Shown here: piece after piece, positions 32,241 to 41,515 of the stretch
Numbering within the stretch: position 1 is the first letter of the stretch
Layout: each line of letters begins with the position of its first letter
NCBI RefSeq assembly: GCF_016405855.1
Contig: NZ_JAEFCA010000010.1
Span: forward strand, 1-64,000
Direction of reading: 5' to 3'
Source: Flavobacterium sp. IB48
GTDB taxonomy: Bacteria; Bacteroidota; Bacteroidia; Flavobacteriales; Flavobacteriaceae
Length of the DNA stretch: 64,000 bases
Position numbers and translations under genes: made by a program
Notes under the pieces: model-generated
Database searches by the model: none
What the model was told of the DNA's origin: nothing
What the model saw: only the letters and a program-made list of their open reading frames with translations

Positions 32241-33705
32241 GAGAAAAACTATCCAAATAATAGGCTCAGGCTTCTCTTCTTTGGCAGCCGCGTGTTACCT
32301 TGCCCAGCAAGGAAATAAAGTTACTGTTTACGAAAAAAACAGTACAATTGGCGGACGTGCAAGACAATTTAAAGAAGATGGTTTCACTTTTGACATGGGT
32401 CCAAGCTGGTATTGGATGCCAGATGTCTTTGAACGCTTTTTTCAAGATTTCAATAAAAAACCTTCCGATTATTACGAACTGATAAAACTAAATCCAGCCT
32501 ATCGGGTTTATTTTGGAATCGATGATTTTATTAGCATTTACGATAATCTAGATGAAATAAAATACACTTTTGAGACCATCGAAAAAGGAAGCGGTCAAAA
32601 ACTGCAAAACTTTATTGATCAAGCCAAAAGCAATTATGACATTGCAATTAAGGATTTGGTCTATCGTCCTGGAATTTCGCCGCTAGAATTAGTGACAAAA
32701 GAAACTGCATTAAAACTCAATCAGTTTTTTAAGAACGTAAGCACCGATATTCGCAAAAATTTCAAGAACGAGAGACTAATTCAGATTTTAGAATTTCCTG
32801 TTTTATTTCTCGGAGCAAAACCAACCAAAACACCTTCGTTTTATAATTTTATGAATTATGCCGATTTCGGTTTAGGAACTTGGCATCCTAAAACGGGAAT
32901 GTTTGATGTTATTCGAGGAATCGAAAAACTGGCATTAGAACTTGGCGTTACCATAAAAACCAATTCGGAAATTGATAAAATAGTCGTTGAAAACAAAACC
33001 GCAAAAGGAATTGTAATTAATGGCGAAATCCTAAATGCAGATATCGTTTTAAGCGGAGCCGATTATCATCATTCTGAAACATTAGTAGAAAAAGAGCACA
33101 GAATGTATTCTGAAAAATATTGGAAAAGCAGAGTTTTTGCACCTTCTTCTCTTCTATTTTTTGTTGGTTTCAATAAAAAGATAGAAAATATTTCGCATCA
33201 CGCTTTATTCTTTGATGTCGATTTTAATCAGCATGCCGCCGATATTTACGATAATCCAAAATGGCCGAATGCTCCGTTATTCTATGCCAATTTTCCGTCC
33301 AAAACAGATTCAACTGCGGCGCCTGACGGGATGGAATCTGGATTTTTCTTAATTCCGCTTGCGCCTGGAATTGAAGACAATGAAGCTTTACGAGAAGAAT
33401 ACTTCGAAAAAATCATCACGCGTTTTGAAGAACTGACACAGCAAAAGATAAAAAATAGCATTATCTTTAAGAGATCATTCTGTAAAAATGATTTTGTAGC
33501 CGATTACAACGCCTATAAAGGAAACGCTTACGGAATGGCCAACACGTTATTGCAAACGGCTTTTTTAAGACCAAAATTAAAAAGCAAAAAAATCAAGAAT
33601 CTATATTTTACAGGACAATTGACTGTTCCTGGCCCAGGTGTTCCGCCTGCTTTAATTTCAGGAAAACTCGCAGCTGAATTAATTCAAAAATCTTTTAGAT
33701 CTTAA
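32239..33705 (+). CDS. crtI: Phytoene desaturase
   Basis: A 488-aa FAD-dependent carotenoid desaturase, converting phytoene to lycopene-type products. The N-terminal dinucleotide-binding fold is IIGSGFSSLAAACYLAQQG...VYEKN, with GGRARQF following. The C-terminal signature is NLYFTGQLTVPGPGVPPALISG. The length is normal. It is the first biosynthetic gene of the crt cluster, 3 nt before crtB. Confidence 0.96.
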   Translation: MRKTIQIIGSGFSSLAAACYLAQQGNKVTVYEKNSTIGGRARQFKEDGFTFDMGPSWYWMPDVFERFFQDFNKKPSDYYELIKLNPAYRVYFGIDDFISIYDNLDEIKYTFETIEKGSGQKLQNFIDQAKSNYDIAIKDLVYRPGISPLELVTKETALKLNQFFKNVSTDIRKNFKNERLIQILEFPVLFLGAKPTKTPSFYNFMNYADFGLGTWHPKTGMFDVIRGIEKLALELGVTIKTNSEIDKIVVENKTAKGIVINGEILNADIVLSGADYHHSETLVEKEHRMYSEKYWKSRVFAPSSLLFFVGFNKKIENISHHALFFDVDFNQHAADIYDNPKWPNAPLFYANFPSKTDSTAAPDGMESGFFLIPLAPGIEDNEALREEYFEKIITRFEELTQQKIKNSIIFKRSFCKNDFVADYNAYKGNAYGMANTLLQTAFLRPKLKSKKIKNLYFTGQLTVPGPGVPPALISGKLAAELIQKSFRS

Positions 33706-33708
33706 AAA

Positions 33709-34548
33709 ATGAAATCACTATTTGACGCCGTTTCTTTCAAATGCAGCAAACTGGTAACCAAAAATTACAGCACCTCATTTTCTCTAGCCGTAAAAATGCT
33801 TTCTCCAAGCATTCGCGATGCCATTTACAGCATTTACGGATTTGTTCGTTTTGCTGACGAAATTGTAGATTCATTTCATGAGTATGAAAAAGAATATCTT
33901 ATTGAAGATTTTGAAAAAGAATATTACAAAGCAATGCAATTAGGCATTAGCTTAAATCCGATTTTGAATTCGTTTCAGCATACTGTCAAAGAATATAATA
34001 TTACAGACGATTTGGTTCAGGCATTTTTAAAAAGCATGAAAATGGATCTCATAAAATCAAATTACCAAACACAAACCGAGTACATCGATTATATTTATGG
34101 TTCTGCCGATGTAGTGGGATTAATGTGTTTGAAAGTTTTTGTTTCTGGAAAAGAGCACAAATACGAACAGCTAAAAAACGAAGCCATGCGTTTGGGATCT
34201 GCTTTTCAGAAGGTAAATTTCTTGAGAGATTTAAAAGATGATAATACGATTTTAAATCGGGCCTATTTTCCAGGCATCAACCTGAATAATTTCAATGAAG
34301 ATTCGAAAAACCAAATCATCAAAGAAATCGAAGAAGATTTTAGAATTGCCTATCAAGGAATTGTAAAATTACCAATCGAAGCAAAATTTGGAGTTTATAC
34401 TGCTTATGTTTATTATAAAAAACTGCTTCAAAAGCTAAAAAATACGCCTTATTATGAAATTGGGAATTCCAGAATTCGAGTTTCTAATTACACCAAAGCG
34501 GGACTTTTGGCGCAGTCTTTTGTGACTTATAAATTGAAGTTGGTATAA
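33709..34548 (+). CDS. crtB: Phytoene synthase
   Basis: A 279-aa prenyltransferase joining two geranylgeranyl diphosphates to phytoene. It shows YSTSFSLAVKMLSP, the first aspartate-rich motif FADEIVD (about 47-53), the YGSADVVGLMCLKVF segment, and the second motif FLRDLKDD (about 170). The length is normal. It is translationally close to crtI (3 nt). Confidence 0.96.
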   Translation: MKSLFDAVSFKCSKLVTKNYSTSFSLAVKMLSPSIRDAIYSIYGFVRFADEIVDSFHEYEKEYLIEDFEKEYYKAMQLGISLNPILNSFQHTVKEYNITDDLVQAFLKSMKMDLIKSNYQTQTEYIDYIYGSADVVGLMCLKVFVSGKEHKYEQLKNEAMRLGSAFQKVNFLRDLKDDNTILNRAYFPGINLNNFNEDSKNQIIKEIEEDFRIAYQGIVKLPIEAKFGVYTAYVYYKKLLQKLKNTPYYEIGNSRIRVSNYTKAGLLAQSFVTYKLKLV

Positions 34549-34560
34549 TCATCGCATCGT

Positions 34561-34664
34561 TTTGTCATTCCGAGGAACGAGGAATCGCACTCGCAAATCG
34601 ACAAAGATTGAATTTTCGTTGCGGAGTTACTTGCTTTCCTTCGACTCCGCTCAGGATAACAAAA
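34561..34664. repeat. Dispersed palindromic intergenic repeat (copy A)
   Basis: TTTGTCATTCCGAGGAACGA begins an element of about 104 bp whose core TCGACAAAGATTGA and TTTTCGTTGCG match the element at 60347-60452. The arms here are imperfect inverted repeats. It lies between crtB and crtZ. Confidence 0.7.
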
Positions 34665-34772
34665 AAATGATAAAATCATTAATAAAAACAACCTTTTGAG
34701 TCAATCTTTTATAATTTAAAGCTAAATTCAAAACCAATAAAACGATAATTTTAAAACATCAATATTTATAAA

Positions 34773-35213
34773 ATGATTTCTTTTTTAATCTTTTTAGGCG
34801 TTTTTCTTTTCATGGAATGTGTGACATGGCTTACGCACAAATACGTTATGCATGGATTTATGTGGTATTTTCATGCCGACCATCATCAGCCGAAATACGA
34901 AAACACTTTTGAGCGCAACGATATTTTCTTCGTCATTTTTGCTACTCCGAGTATTATTTTATTCTACTTTGGCGTTCAAGGCGGATTTAACTATTTGTTT
35001 TTTATTGCTTGCGGAATTACACTTTATGGCGCTTGTTATTTTTTAATTCACGATGTCTTGATTCATCAGCGTTTTAAATGGTTTAAAAACACCAAAAATA
35101 AATACCTCATCGGACTTAGAAAAGCACATAAAATACACCACAAACATTTACAAAAAGAAAAAGGAGAATGTTTCGGAATGTTATTCGTACCATTCAAATA
35201 TTATAAAATGTAG
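34773..35213 (+). CDS. crtZ: Beta-carotene hydroxylase
   Basis: A 146-aa di-iron membrane hydroxylase that adds the 3-hydroxyl groups to make zeaxanthin-type pigments. The histidine clusters are in order HKYVMHG, HADHH, HDVLIHQRF and HKIHHKH, with about four hydrophobic segments between. The protein is short but normal for bacterial CrtZ. A repeat separates it from crtB; it is followed 34 nt later by an SRPBCC gene. Confidence 0.95.
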   Translation: MISFLIFLGVFLFMECVTWLTHKYVMHGFMWYFHADHHQPKYENTFERNDIFFVIFATPSIILFYFGVQGGFNYLFFIACGITLYGACYFLIHDVLIHQRFKWFKNTKNKYLIGLRKAHKIHHKHLQKEKGECFGMLFVPFKYYKM

Positions 35214-35247
35214 CATTATTTGGGCATTTTTAAAAAAAGATTTGATT

Positions 35248-35715
35248 ATGAAATTATATAAAATAACAACCGTACAACATATCAATGCAAGCGCAGAAGA
35301 TTGCTGGGATTTCTTCTCAAGTCCGAAAAATTTGCAAACCATTACACTCGATAACATGAATTTCCAAATTCAGGATTATGATGGAAAGCGTATGTATCAA
35401 GGACAGATTATCACTTATACCTTAAAGCCACTTTTCGGAATCAAAATGTCTTGGGTTACCGAAATTACAGCTTGTCAAGAAAACGAGTATTTTGTAGACA
35501 TTCAGCAATTCGGGCCTTATAAACTATGGCATCACAAACATTTCTTTGAACCAACATCAGATGGAGGAACCAAAATGACAGATATTGTTCATTACGCTCT
35601 CCCATTTGGAATTCTAGGCAGAATCATGAATCGCTTGGTTGTAAAAAACAAATTGAAAAGCATTTTCGATTATAGATTTAATAAAATCGAAGAATTATTT
35701 AATTTGAAAAAATAA
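35248..35715 (+). CDS. SRPBCC-family ligand-binding protein
   Basis: A 155-aa single-domain helix-grip (START/Bet v1-like) protein. The start ATG 35248 gives MKLYKITTVQHINASAEDCWDFF, the usual beginning; an in-frame TTG six bases earlier is less likely. The conserved segment FEPTSDGGTKMTDIVHYALPFG is visible. Such genes often lie next to crt clusters in flavobacteria, and may bind pigment or lipid; that role is inferred. Confidence 0.88.
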   Translation: MKLYKITTVQHINASAEDCWDFFSSPKNLQTITLDNMNFQIQDYDGKRMYQGQIITYTLKPLFGIKMSWVTEITACQENEYFVDIQQFGPYKLWHHKHFFEPTSDGGTKMTDIVHYALPFGILGRIMNRLVVKNKLKSIFDYRFNKIEELFNLKK

Positions 35716-35766
35716 GCCCCCGATTTCACAGATTAGCACAGATTAAAAAATCATTTTAAATTCTAA

Positions 35767-35784
35767 TAATCTGTGGCAAAAAAA
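35767..35784. repeat. 18-bp intergenic repeat (copy 1)
   Basis: TAATCTGTGGCAAAAAAA is identical to 55293-55310. Both lie in spacers containing further CAGATTA/TAATCTG words, so the transcript can fold. Confidence 0.55.
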
Positions 35785-35792
35785 CAAAAACA

Positions 35793-37088
35793 ATGACAAA
35801 ACAAAAAGTTACTTTATTTTGGTTTAGACGCGATTTGCGTTTAGAAGATAATACAGGTTTATTTCATGCCTTGCAATCAGACTTTCCTGTTGTTCCTCTT
35901 TTTATTTTCGATGATGATATTCTAGAACATCTTCCAAAAAATGACGCCAGAGTAACTTTCATTTATGATTCACTCGAAAAAATAAATACAGAATTAAGCA
36001 AATTAGATTCTTCCATTTTAATCAAAAAAGGAAAAACAAAAGACGTTTGGAAATCACTAATTGAAGAATTTGACATTCAATCTGTTTTCTTCAATAAAGA
36101 TTATGAACCTTTTGCCATTAAACGTGATAGCTTAATTTCATCTTTACTAAAGAAAAATCACATTGAATCTTTCTTTTTTAAAGATCATGTAATCTTCGAA
36201 GAAAAAGAAATCACAAAAGCAGACGGACTTCCATATACCGTTTACACGCCTTATAAAAACAAATGGCTGGAGAAATACCATCTTTCAGGCTCAGCACCAG
36301 AATACGATTCGGCTTCATATCAATCTAATTTTGCGAAGAATAAATTCAAGTTTCCTGAATTAGCCGAAATCGGTTTTGAAAGAAGTGCTATAAAAGTACT
36401 TCCGCACAACTTAACTCAAATTGCTAATTATAAAGAAACGAGAGATTTTCCAGCTTTAGACAGTACTTCATATCTTTCTCCACATTTGCGTTTTGGGACA
36501 GTGAGTATTCGAAAATTAGTAAATTGGGCAAACAGAAAAAATCAGACTTTTTTGAGTGAATTAATCTGGAGAGAATTCTTCATTCAGATTCTGTTTAGTT
36601 TTCCGAATTGCGTTAATCATAATTTCAAGTCCAATTATGACGGAATTCAATGGCGAAATAATGAGGAAGATTTCAAACGCTGGTGTTCGGGAACAACAGG
36701 GTACCCAATGGTTGATGCCGGAATGCGCCAATTAAATGAGACTGGTTATATGCACAATCGTGTCCGTATGGTTGTGGCAAGTTTTCTTTGCAAACATTTA
36801 CTCATCAATTGGCAATGGGGCGAAGCCTATTTCGCAGAAAAACTTCTAGATTTCGAATTGGCATCAAACGTAGGAAACTGGCAATGGGCAGCAGGAACAG
36901 GTTGCGACGCAGCGCCTTATTTTAGAGTTTTCAATCCCGAGATACAGCAAAAGAAATTTGATGAAAAAGGAGAATATATTAGAAAATGGATTCCTGAGTT
37001 TGATTTTGGTTATAATGAACCAATGGTTGATCATGCCTTTGCTAGAGATCGTGCGATTTCTACTTACAAGGCTGGGATTTTGAAATAA
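35793..37088 (+). CDS. phrB: Deoxyribodipyrimidine photolyase
   Basis: A 431-aa class I cryptochrome/photolyase family protein that repairs UV-induced pyrimidine dimers with blue light. The N-terminal alpha/beta domain is 1-130 (LFWFRRDLRLEDNTGL). The FAD-binding part has YLSPHLRFGTVSIR, the NWQWAAGTGCDAAPYFRVFNP signature and the Trp-rich HNRVRMVVASFLCKHLLINWQWG. Being last in the pigment cluster, it fits joint control of light protection and repair. Confidence 0.96.
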   Translation: MTKQKVTLFWFRRDLRLEDNTGLFHALQSDFPVVPLFIFDDDILEHLPKNDARVTFIYDSLEKINTELSKLDSSILIKKGKTKDVWKSLIEEFDIQSVFFNKDYEPFAIKRDSLISSLLKKNHIESFFFKDHVIFEEKEITKADGLPYTVYTPYKNKWLEKYHLSGSAPEYDSASYQSNFAKNKFKFPELAEIGFERSAIKVLPHNLTQIANYKETRDFPALDSTSYLSPHLRFGTVSIRKLVNWANRKNQTFLSELIWREFFIQILFSFPNCVNHNFKSNYDGIQWRNNEEDFKRWCSGTTGYPMVDAGMRQLNETGYMHNRVRMVVASFLCKHLLINWQWGEAYFAEKLLDFELASNVGNWQWAAGTGCDAAPYFRVFNPEIQQKKFDEKGEYIRKWIPEFDFGYNEPMVDHAFARDRAISTYKAGILK

Positions 37089-37177
37089 AGTTTTTGTTTC
37101 AAGTTTACACTGGATACTTAATTTTATTTCACGCAGATTTTGCAAATTAAGCAGATTTATACTCATTTTTATCATCC

Positions 37178-37199
37178 TTCGTTCCTCAGAATGACAAAC
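37178..37199. repeat. Remnant arm of the dispersed repeat
   Basis: CGTTCCTCAGAATGACAAA is, with one change, the reverse complement of the first arm of the element at 34561. Confidence 0.5.
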
Positions 37200-37208
37200 T
37201 AAACAAAA

Positions 37209-37245
37209 AGAACTTTGTCAAAGTTTTAAACTTTGACAAAGTTCT
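37209..37245. terminator. 37-bp near-perfect palindrome, likely bidirectional terminator
   Basis: AGAACTTTGTCAAAGTTT is followed by its exact reverse complement with one centre base. It lies between the converging photolyase and ABC1 genes. It lacks a strong T-run, so it may instead be a mobile-type palindromic repeat. Confidence 0.6.
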
Positions 37246-37293
37246 ATGCGTAAAGTTCGGTTAACATGAAACCTGAAACTTGAAATAAAAACT

Positions 37294-38598
37294 TTAATAC
37301 TTCAAATAATTATCAACTACAATCTTAGCCTTCAAATCAAACATTAAATTGTACAAACCAAAGAAAGTACGATTCATGTAAATAAAGTGCTTAGAACCTC
37401 GATTTCCGTTCATTTTTTTAAGGTTTGTATCTTCTGAGAAACGTTTTCCTAATTCGGCAATTGCATTGAAGAATTTTTCATCGGCAAAATCGAAAGTTTC
37501 GCTTTGGAAAGGTTTCGTGAAAAGCGATAATAAATCATGAAACATTTCGGTAAAATATTCAATTTCTGCAGGTGTATCATCTTGACGAAGAATTTCTAAT
37601 TCGAATAATTTCTCATTAAAAAGCTTTTCGTCGGTAATTACATTTTTGTTGATTAGCTCAAAATATGGTGTGTAGAAATCGTCTGGAATTTGTTTCATAC
37701 ATCCAAAATCTAAAGCAATCAATTGGTTTTGATCATCTACCAAAAAATTCCCAGGATGTGGATCTGCATGAACTTTTTTCAAAACGTGAATCTGATACAT
37801 GTAAAAATCCCAAAGTGCTTGACCTAATTTATCTCCTGCTTCTTGATTGGTATTTTGAGCTGTAAACTCAGAAAGATGAATTCCTGTCATCCAATCCATT
37901 GTGATAATCTTCTCAGATGAAAACTCAGGATAATAGTTAGGAAAAGTAATATTTTCAATCTTGCTGCAAGCATCAACCACTTCTTGGCTTTGTTTCAATT
38001 CTAACAAATAGTTAGTTTCTTCAATCAGTTTATCTTCAACTTCTTTGAAATATTTATCAGAATCTTTGCCTTGAAGATTAAACATTCTAATCGCAATTGG
38101 TTTTACCAAAGCCAAATCTGACGAAATACTATTGGCAACGCCCGGATATTGAATTTTAACGGCTAGTTTTTTATCTCCTTTCTTTGCTAAATGCACCTGA
38201 CCAATACTTGCTGCATTGACAGAATTCGGATTAAACTCATCGAAAATCTCATATGGAGTTTTTCCAAAATTGCTTTTAAAGGTTTTTAAAACCAAAGGAG
38301 CAGAAAGCGGCGGAACAGAAAACTGCGACAAAGAAAATTTCTCTACATAAGCTTGAGGTAGAAAGTTCTTGTCCATACTCAGCATCTGAGCTACTTTAAG
38401 AGCACTTCCTTTTAAGCTTTTTAGTCCATCATAAATATCTTCTGCATTATTCTCGTTTAGTTTATCACGGGTTAGATCTGGATTTACCATTTTCTCAGCA
38501 TAATGCTTTACGTAGTTTACACCAATTTTAGCACCGGTCTGAACCAATTTTCCCGCTCTTTCAATTTTTGAAGTTGGGATATAATCTATCGTTTTCAT
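37294..38598 (-). CDS. ABC1/UbiB-family atypical kinase
   Basis: A 434-aa protein of the ABC1/AarF/UbiB family. The characteristic N-terminal KxGQ-like region is LKGSALKVAQMLSMD (about 61-75). An AAS motif is in VNAASIGQVH, the ion-pair Lys in LAVKIQYPG, the catalytic segment in HADPHPGNFLV, and the metal-binding region in LIALDFGCMKQI. The family supports ubiquinone or menaquinone metabolism and lipid handling. It overlaps the TetR-like gene by one base. Confidence 0.93.
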   Translation of the reverse strand: MKTIDYIPTSKIERAGKLVQTGAKIGVNYVKHYAEKMVNPDLTRDKLNENNAEDIYDGLKSLKGSALKVAQMLSMDKNFLPQAYVEKFSLSQFSVPPLSAPLVLKTFKSNFGKTPYEIFDEFNPNSVNAASIGQVHLAKKGDKKLAVKIQYPGVANSISSDLALVKPIAIRMFNLQGKDSDKYFKEVEDKLIEETNYLLELKQSQEVVDACSKIENITFPNYYPEFSSEKIITMDWMTGIHLSEFTAQNTNQEAGDKLGQALWDFYMYQIHVLKKVHADPHPGNFLVDDQNQLIALDFGCMKQIPDDFYTPYFELINKNVITDEKLFNEKLFELEILRQDDTPAEIEYFTEMFHDLLSLFTKPFQSETFDFADEKFFNAIAELGKRFSEDTNLKKMNGNRGSKHFIYMNRTFFGLYNLMFDLKAKIVVDNYLKY

Positions 38599-39257
38599 TA
38601 TCTACTGTATACTTTTTCTTTGAACAAAAATTTCCCGAAATCAAGCAAATGATTCATCGGAGCTACATTCATCAATTCAAATGAGGCATTAACCGATTTT
38701 TCTATAAAAATATCGGTTTTCTCAAAAGCAGGAGATTCATCTTCCATCCAGAATTTAATGGTTAGCATTAATTGCAACCAAGAAGATTCTTGAATCGTTT
38801 TTTCCTGAAATTTCTGAAATCTTTCTTGTTCTAATCTATAATCGTCGGTTAAAATTTCAGCAACATAATCTTTGAAACTATTTCTAAGCGTCGTTAACTG
38901 AACTAAATTTTTAAGCGGATTTCTATCTATTTTAAGCGATTGCAAAACATAACTTCTGTTTGCTGTTAGGATTTCGAAGAAAGTAAAATAAAAACTTAAC
39001 ATTTTATTCTTCATGTCATATCCTTGATATTCTTCGTTTTTATGAAGAAGATTGACTGTGTTTTCAAAAAACAGTCGAAATATTTCTTTTTCTAAACCTT
39101 CTAATGTTCCGAAGAAAGTATAAAACTCCGCTTCAGTAAAATCATTTTCTTTGGCAAAATGATAAACCGATTTTGGTTTTTGTCCTTTTTCCAGAACCTC
39201 TTCCATATATTTTGAAACGATATCATCCTTGGTAATTACCTTTTTTTTAGTCGCCAT
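38598..39257 (-). CDS. TetR-like transcriptional regulator
   Basis: A 219-aa helical protein. The N-terminal 60 residues (KKKVITKDDIVSKYMEEVLEKG...FTEAEFYTFFGTLEGLEKEIF) look like a divergent TetR helix-turn-helix, with a helical C-terminal domain. The stop codon overlaps the start of the ABC1 kinase gene (1 nt), so the pair is co-transcribed, and the two are also linked in other Bacteroidota. Confidence 0.8.
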   Translation of the reverse strand: MATKKKVITKDDIVSKYMEEVLEKGQKPKSVYHFAKENDFTEAEFYTFFGTLEGLEKEIFRLFFENTVNLLHKNEEYQGYDMKNKMLSFYFTFFEILTANRSYVLQSLKIDRNPLKNLVQLTTLRNSFKDYVAEILTDDYRLEQERFQKFQEKTIQESSWLQLMLTIKFWMEDESPAFEKTDIFIEKSVNASFELMNVAPMNHLLDFGKFLFKEKVYSR

Positions 39258-39355
39258 TTTATTAAAATTTAGAATTTGCCATAAAGGTAAACATTGTTTA
39301 AGTACCTTTACTAATCCTTAAACACTATACACTGTTAAATATATTATAAACTATT

Positions 39356-40267
39356 ATGGCTCAAAATGTTCTATTAACAGGCGGAACTGGTTTCATTGGA
39401 AAATATTTGACAGATGTTCTGATCGAAGCAGGTTTTTCTGTTTCCGTTTTGAGTCGTTCTGATAAAAAAGACAGTGCAAGAATTACTTATTATAAATGGG
39501 ACATAAAGAAAAACTACATTGATAAAAATGCAATTCTAAATGCCGATTATATCATTCACCTTGCAGGCGAAGGAATAGTAGAAAAAAGATGGACCAAAAG
39601 ACGCAAAAAAGCTATTATAGAAAGCCGCGTAAGACCAGTAGAAATGATCTATTCTGTTTTAGAAATGAACAATAAAAAACTGGAAGCCTTTATTTCTGCT
39701 TCTGGTATTGGAATTTATGGTGCCATTACAAGTCATAAAATATGTACTGAAAATACTCCGCCAGCTGATGATTTTCTTGGCATTACATGTCAAAAATGGG
39801 AAAGCGCTGCCGATAAAATTAGTTCTTTAAATATTCGAACAGTCAAAATTAGGACTGGTATTGTTTTGGGCAAAAATGAAGGTTTCTTAAAAAAAATGAT
39901 TCCTACTTTTAAGTCCGGTTTTGGTGCCATATTAGGTTCAGGCAAACAATATCTACCTTGGATTCATGTTGAAGATTTATGTCAGATTTATTTAAAAAGC
40001 ATTGAAGACAACCAACTCGAAGGCGCCTACAATGCTTGTATTACTGACAATACCACAAATGCTCGATTTTCTAAAACTATGGCAAAACTATACGATTATA
40101 GCATATGGCTGCCAAAAGTTCCGCCTTTTGTGTTAAAGATTTTACTTGGGCAAATGAGTGTAGCTGTCTTGACAGGACAACGTGTTTCTTCAGAAAAAAT
40201 TCAGAAAACAGGTTTTGAGTTTCAGTTTACCGATCTAGAAAAGACACTTATAAACTGTATAAAGTAG
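39356..40267 (+). CDS. TIGR01777-type NAD(P)-dependent epimerase
   Basis: A 303-aa extended short-chain dehydrogenase. It shows the NAD(P) motif LLTGGTGFIGKYL (about 6-18), IIHLAGEGI, a SASGIGIYG segment with the YxxxK-like region displaced, and LPWIHVEDLCQIYL near 205. A C-terminal domain of the DUF1731 type (SVAVLTGQRVSSEKIQKTGF) confirms the TIGR01777/SDR39U1 family. The substrate is unknown; the human homologue is likewise uncharacterised. Confidence 0.93.
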   Translation: MAQNVLLTGGTGFIGKYLTDVLIEAGFSVSVLSRSDKKDSARITYYKWDIKKNYIDKNAILNADYIIHLAGEGIVEKRWTKRRKKAIIESRVRPVEMIYSVLEMNNKKLEAFISASGIGIYGAITSHKICTENTPPADDFLGITCQKWESAADKISSLNIRTVKIRTGIVLGKNEGFLKKMIPTFKSGFGAILGSGKQYLPWIHVEDLCQIYLKSIEDNQLEGAYNACITDNTTNARFSKTMAKLYDYSIWLPKVPPFVLKILLGQMSVAVLTGQRVSSEKIQKTGFEFQFTDLEKTLINCIK

Positions 40268-40271
40268 TTTT

Positions 40272-40850
40272 TTACTTAAGTGTTAGCATCGTGTCATCAC
40301 TGCGCACAACACCCGTGAGTTCTGTATTGGCCGTTTTTGCAATTTTAGCCGCAATAGTAGTTGGAATACTAATATTGAAATCAGATACTGCAATTGGAAA
40401 ATCGGAAATAACCTGAATTCCTTCTGGAACTCTTTTTATCAAAGCATTTACGATAATCTCCTTCGACTTTCCGCGCAAATTAAGCTTGCCCTTTATTTGG
40501 TATTGTTTTTCAACCTCATTAATATCTTTCAAATCAAATTTTTCAATCTTTCCTTTAAACACAGCTTTAGGATAACGATTGCTTTGCATATAATTTTCAT
40601 TGAAATGCTCTTGCATCAAATCTAATTTAAAACGAAAATCTTTGATAATAACAGTACAGATAAAAGTACTTGTTTTAGGTTCTAAAAGTATGGCAACTTG
40701 TCTATTTACAGCTCTCACTTCTTCAAATAGCGGAACAGACGCTTCAAAATTTATTGTCCCTGTATTTGTAAAAAATTTGTCTTGGGCAATGACAGAAAAA
40801 GCAGTAAAAAGTAAAAATAATAAAGTAGTTGTTTTCATAATCGTCTTCAT
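40272..40850 (-). CDS. YceI-family exported protein
   Basis: A 192-aa protein with a signal peptide (TTLLFLLFTAFSVIAQ-DK). The YceI-like lipocalin fold, an isoprenoid-binding beta-barrel, fits segments LMQEHFNENYMQSNRYPKAVFKG and LRGKSKEIIVNA. It may bind a quinone or carotenoid precursor; the closest gene context does not settle this. Confidence 0.88.
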   Translation of the reverse strand: MKTIMKTTTLLFLLFTAFSVIAQDKFFTNTGTINFEASVPLFEEVRAVNRQVAILLEPKTSTFICTVIIKDFRFKLDLMQEHFNENYMQSNRYPKAVFKGKIEKFDLKDINEVEKQYQIKGKLNLRGKSKEIIVNALIKRVPEGIQVISDFPIAVSDFNISIPTTIAAKIAKTANTELTGVVRSDDTMLTLK

Positions 40851-40944
40851 TTAAACAATTATGTCATTCCATTTATTCTGACTAAGAGAAAATAAAATCA
40901 GATTCTAATTAATCTGAAAAAAATCGAACGGCAATACTCAGTGA

Positions 40945-40989
40945 AAAATTTCCGTAACCCAATAATTACACTTAAAGTTACGGAATTTT
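40945..40989 (-). terminator. Hairpin after the VOC gene
   Basis: Minus strand: AATTCCGTAAC, 18 nt, GTTACGGAAATTTTT (about 11-13 bp stem, one bulge) followed by T. It probably ends the VOC transcript. Confidence 0.6.
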
Positions 40990-41078
40990 TGTATGCGAAG
41001 TTTTAGAACTTATGCTAAATATTTGTGAATGTTTTAATTGAAAAATAAGAGGTATGAGATGTCAAATATTGTCAAAAC

Positions 41079-41474
41079 TTAACTTTTTACTTCTGTACAA
41101 ATCTCAATCAAAAATCCGTTTAAATCTCTTGCGTATGCTACAACTTGTCCCCACGGTTTTTCTACAGGTTCTAAAACAATAACAGCTCCAAAAGAAGTAG
41201 CTTTTTGCAAAACTTCTGGAACATTCTCTGTAATAAAGCCAATTTCTATGGCAAAAGGTTTGTCTTCTAAACTGCTTTCGATAAAACCATCAGGTAAATT
41301 TTTTGAAGCTAATTTTTTTGAAGCAAATGAAAGTGTTGTTTCTCCCGTAATTAATTCGCCATAATCATTATCTGGGGTGACAAATTTTCTCGAAAAACCA
41401 AATGCATTTTCGTAAAACGAAATAGTTTCTTCGACATTTTCAACATATAAAATTGTATATCCAAACTTGACCAT
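41079..41474 (-). CDS. VOC-family (glyoxalase/dioxygenase-like) protein
   Basis: A 131-aa single-domain VOC protein. The two beta-alpha-beta-beta-beta modules begin KFGYTILYVENVEETISFYENAFGF and AIEIGFITENVPEVLQKATSFGA. The end, EPVEKPWGQVVAYARDLNGFLIEIC, holds the C-terminal Glu metal ligand. The substrate is unknown. Confidence 0.92.
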   Translation of the reverse strand: MVKFGYTILYVENVEETISFYENAFGFSRKFVTPDNDYGELITGETTLSFASKKLASKNLPDGFIESSLEDKPFAIEIGFITENVPEVLQKATSFGAVIVLEPVEKPWGQVVAYARDLNGFLIEICTEVKS

Positions 41475-41515
41475 GCTTTCTAAATATTTAATGTTTTCAA
41501 TAAATATAAGAAAAT

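Noticed and set aside
40945..40989. Third copy of the TTACGG palindrome
   Set aside because: The half-sites GTTACGGAA and TTCCGTAAC are in opposite order with an 18-nt centre and fit a hairpin terminator; no -7 box lies 21 nt away.
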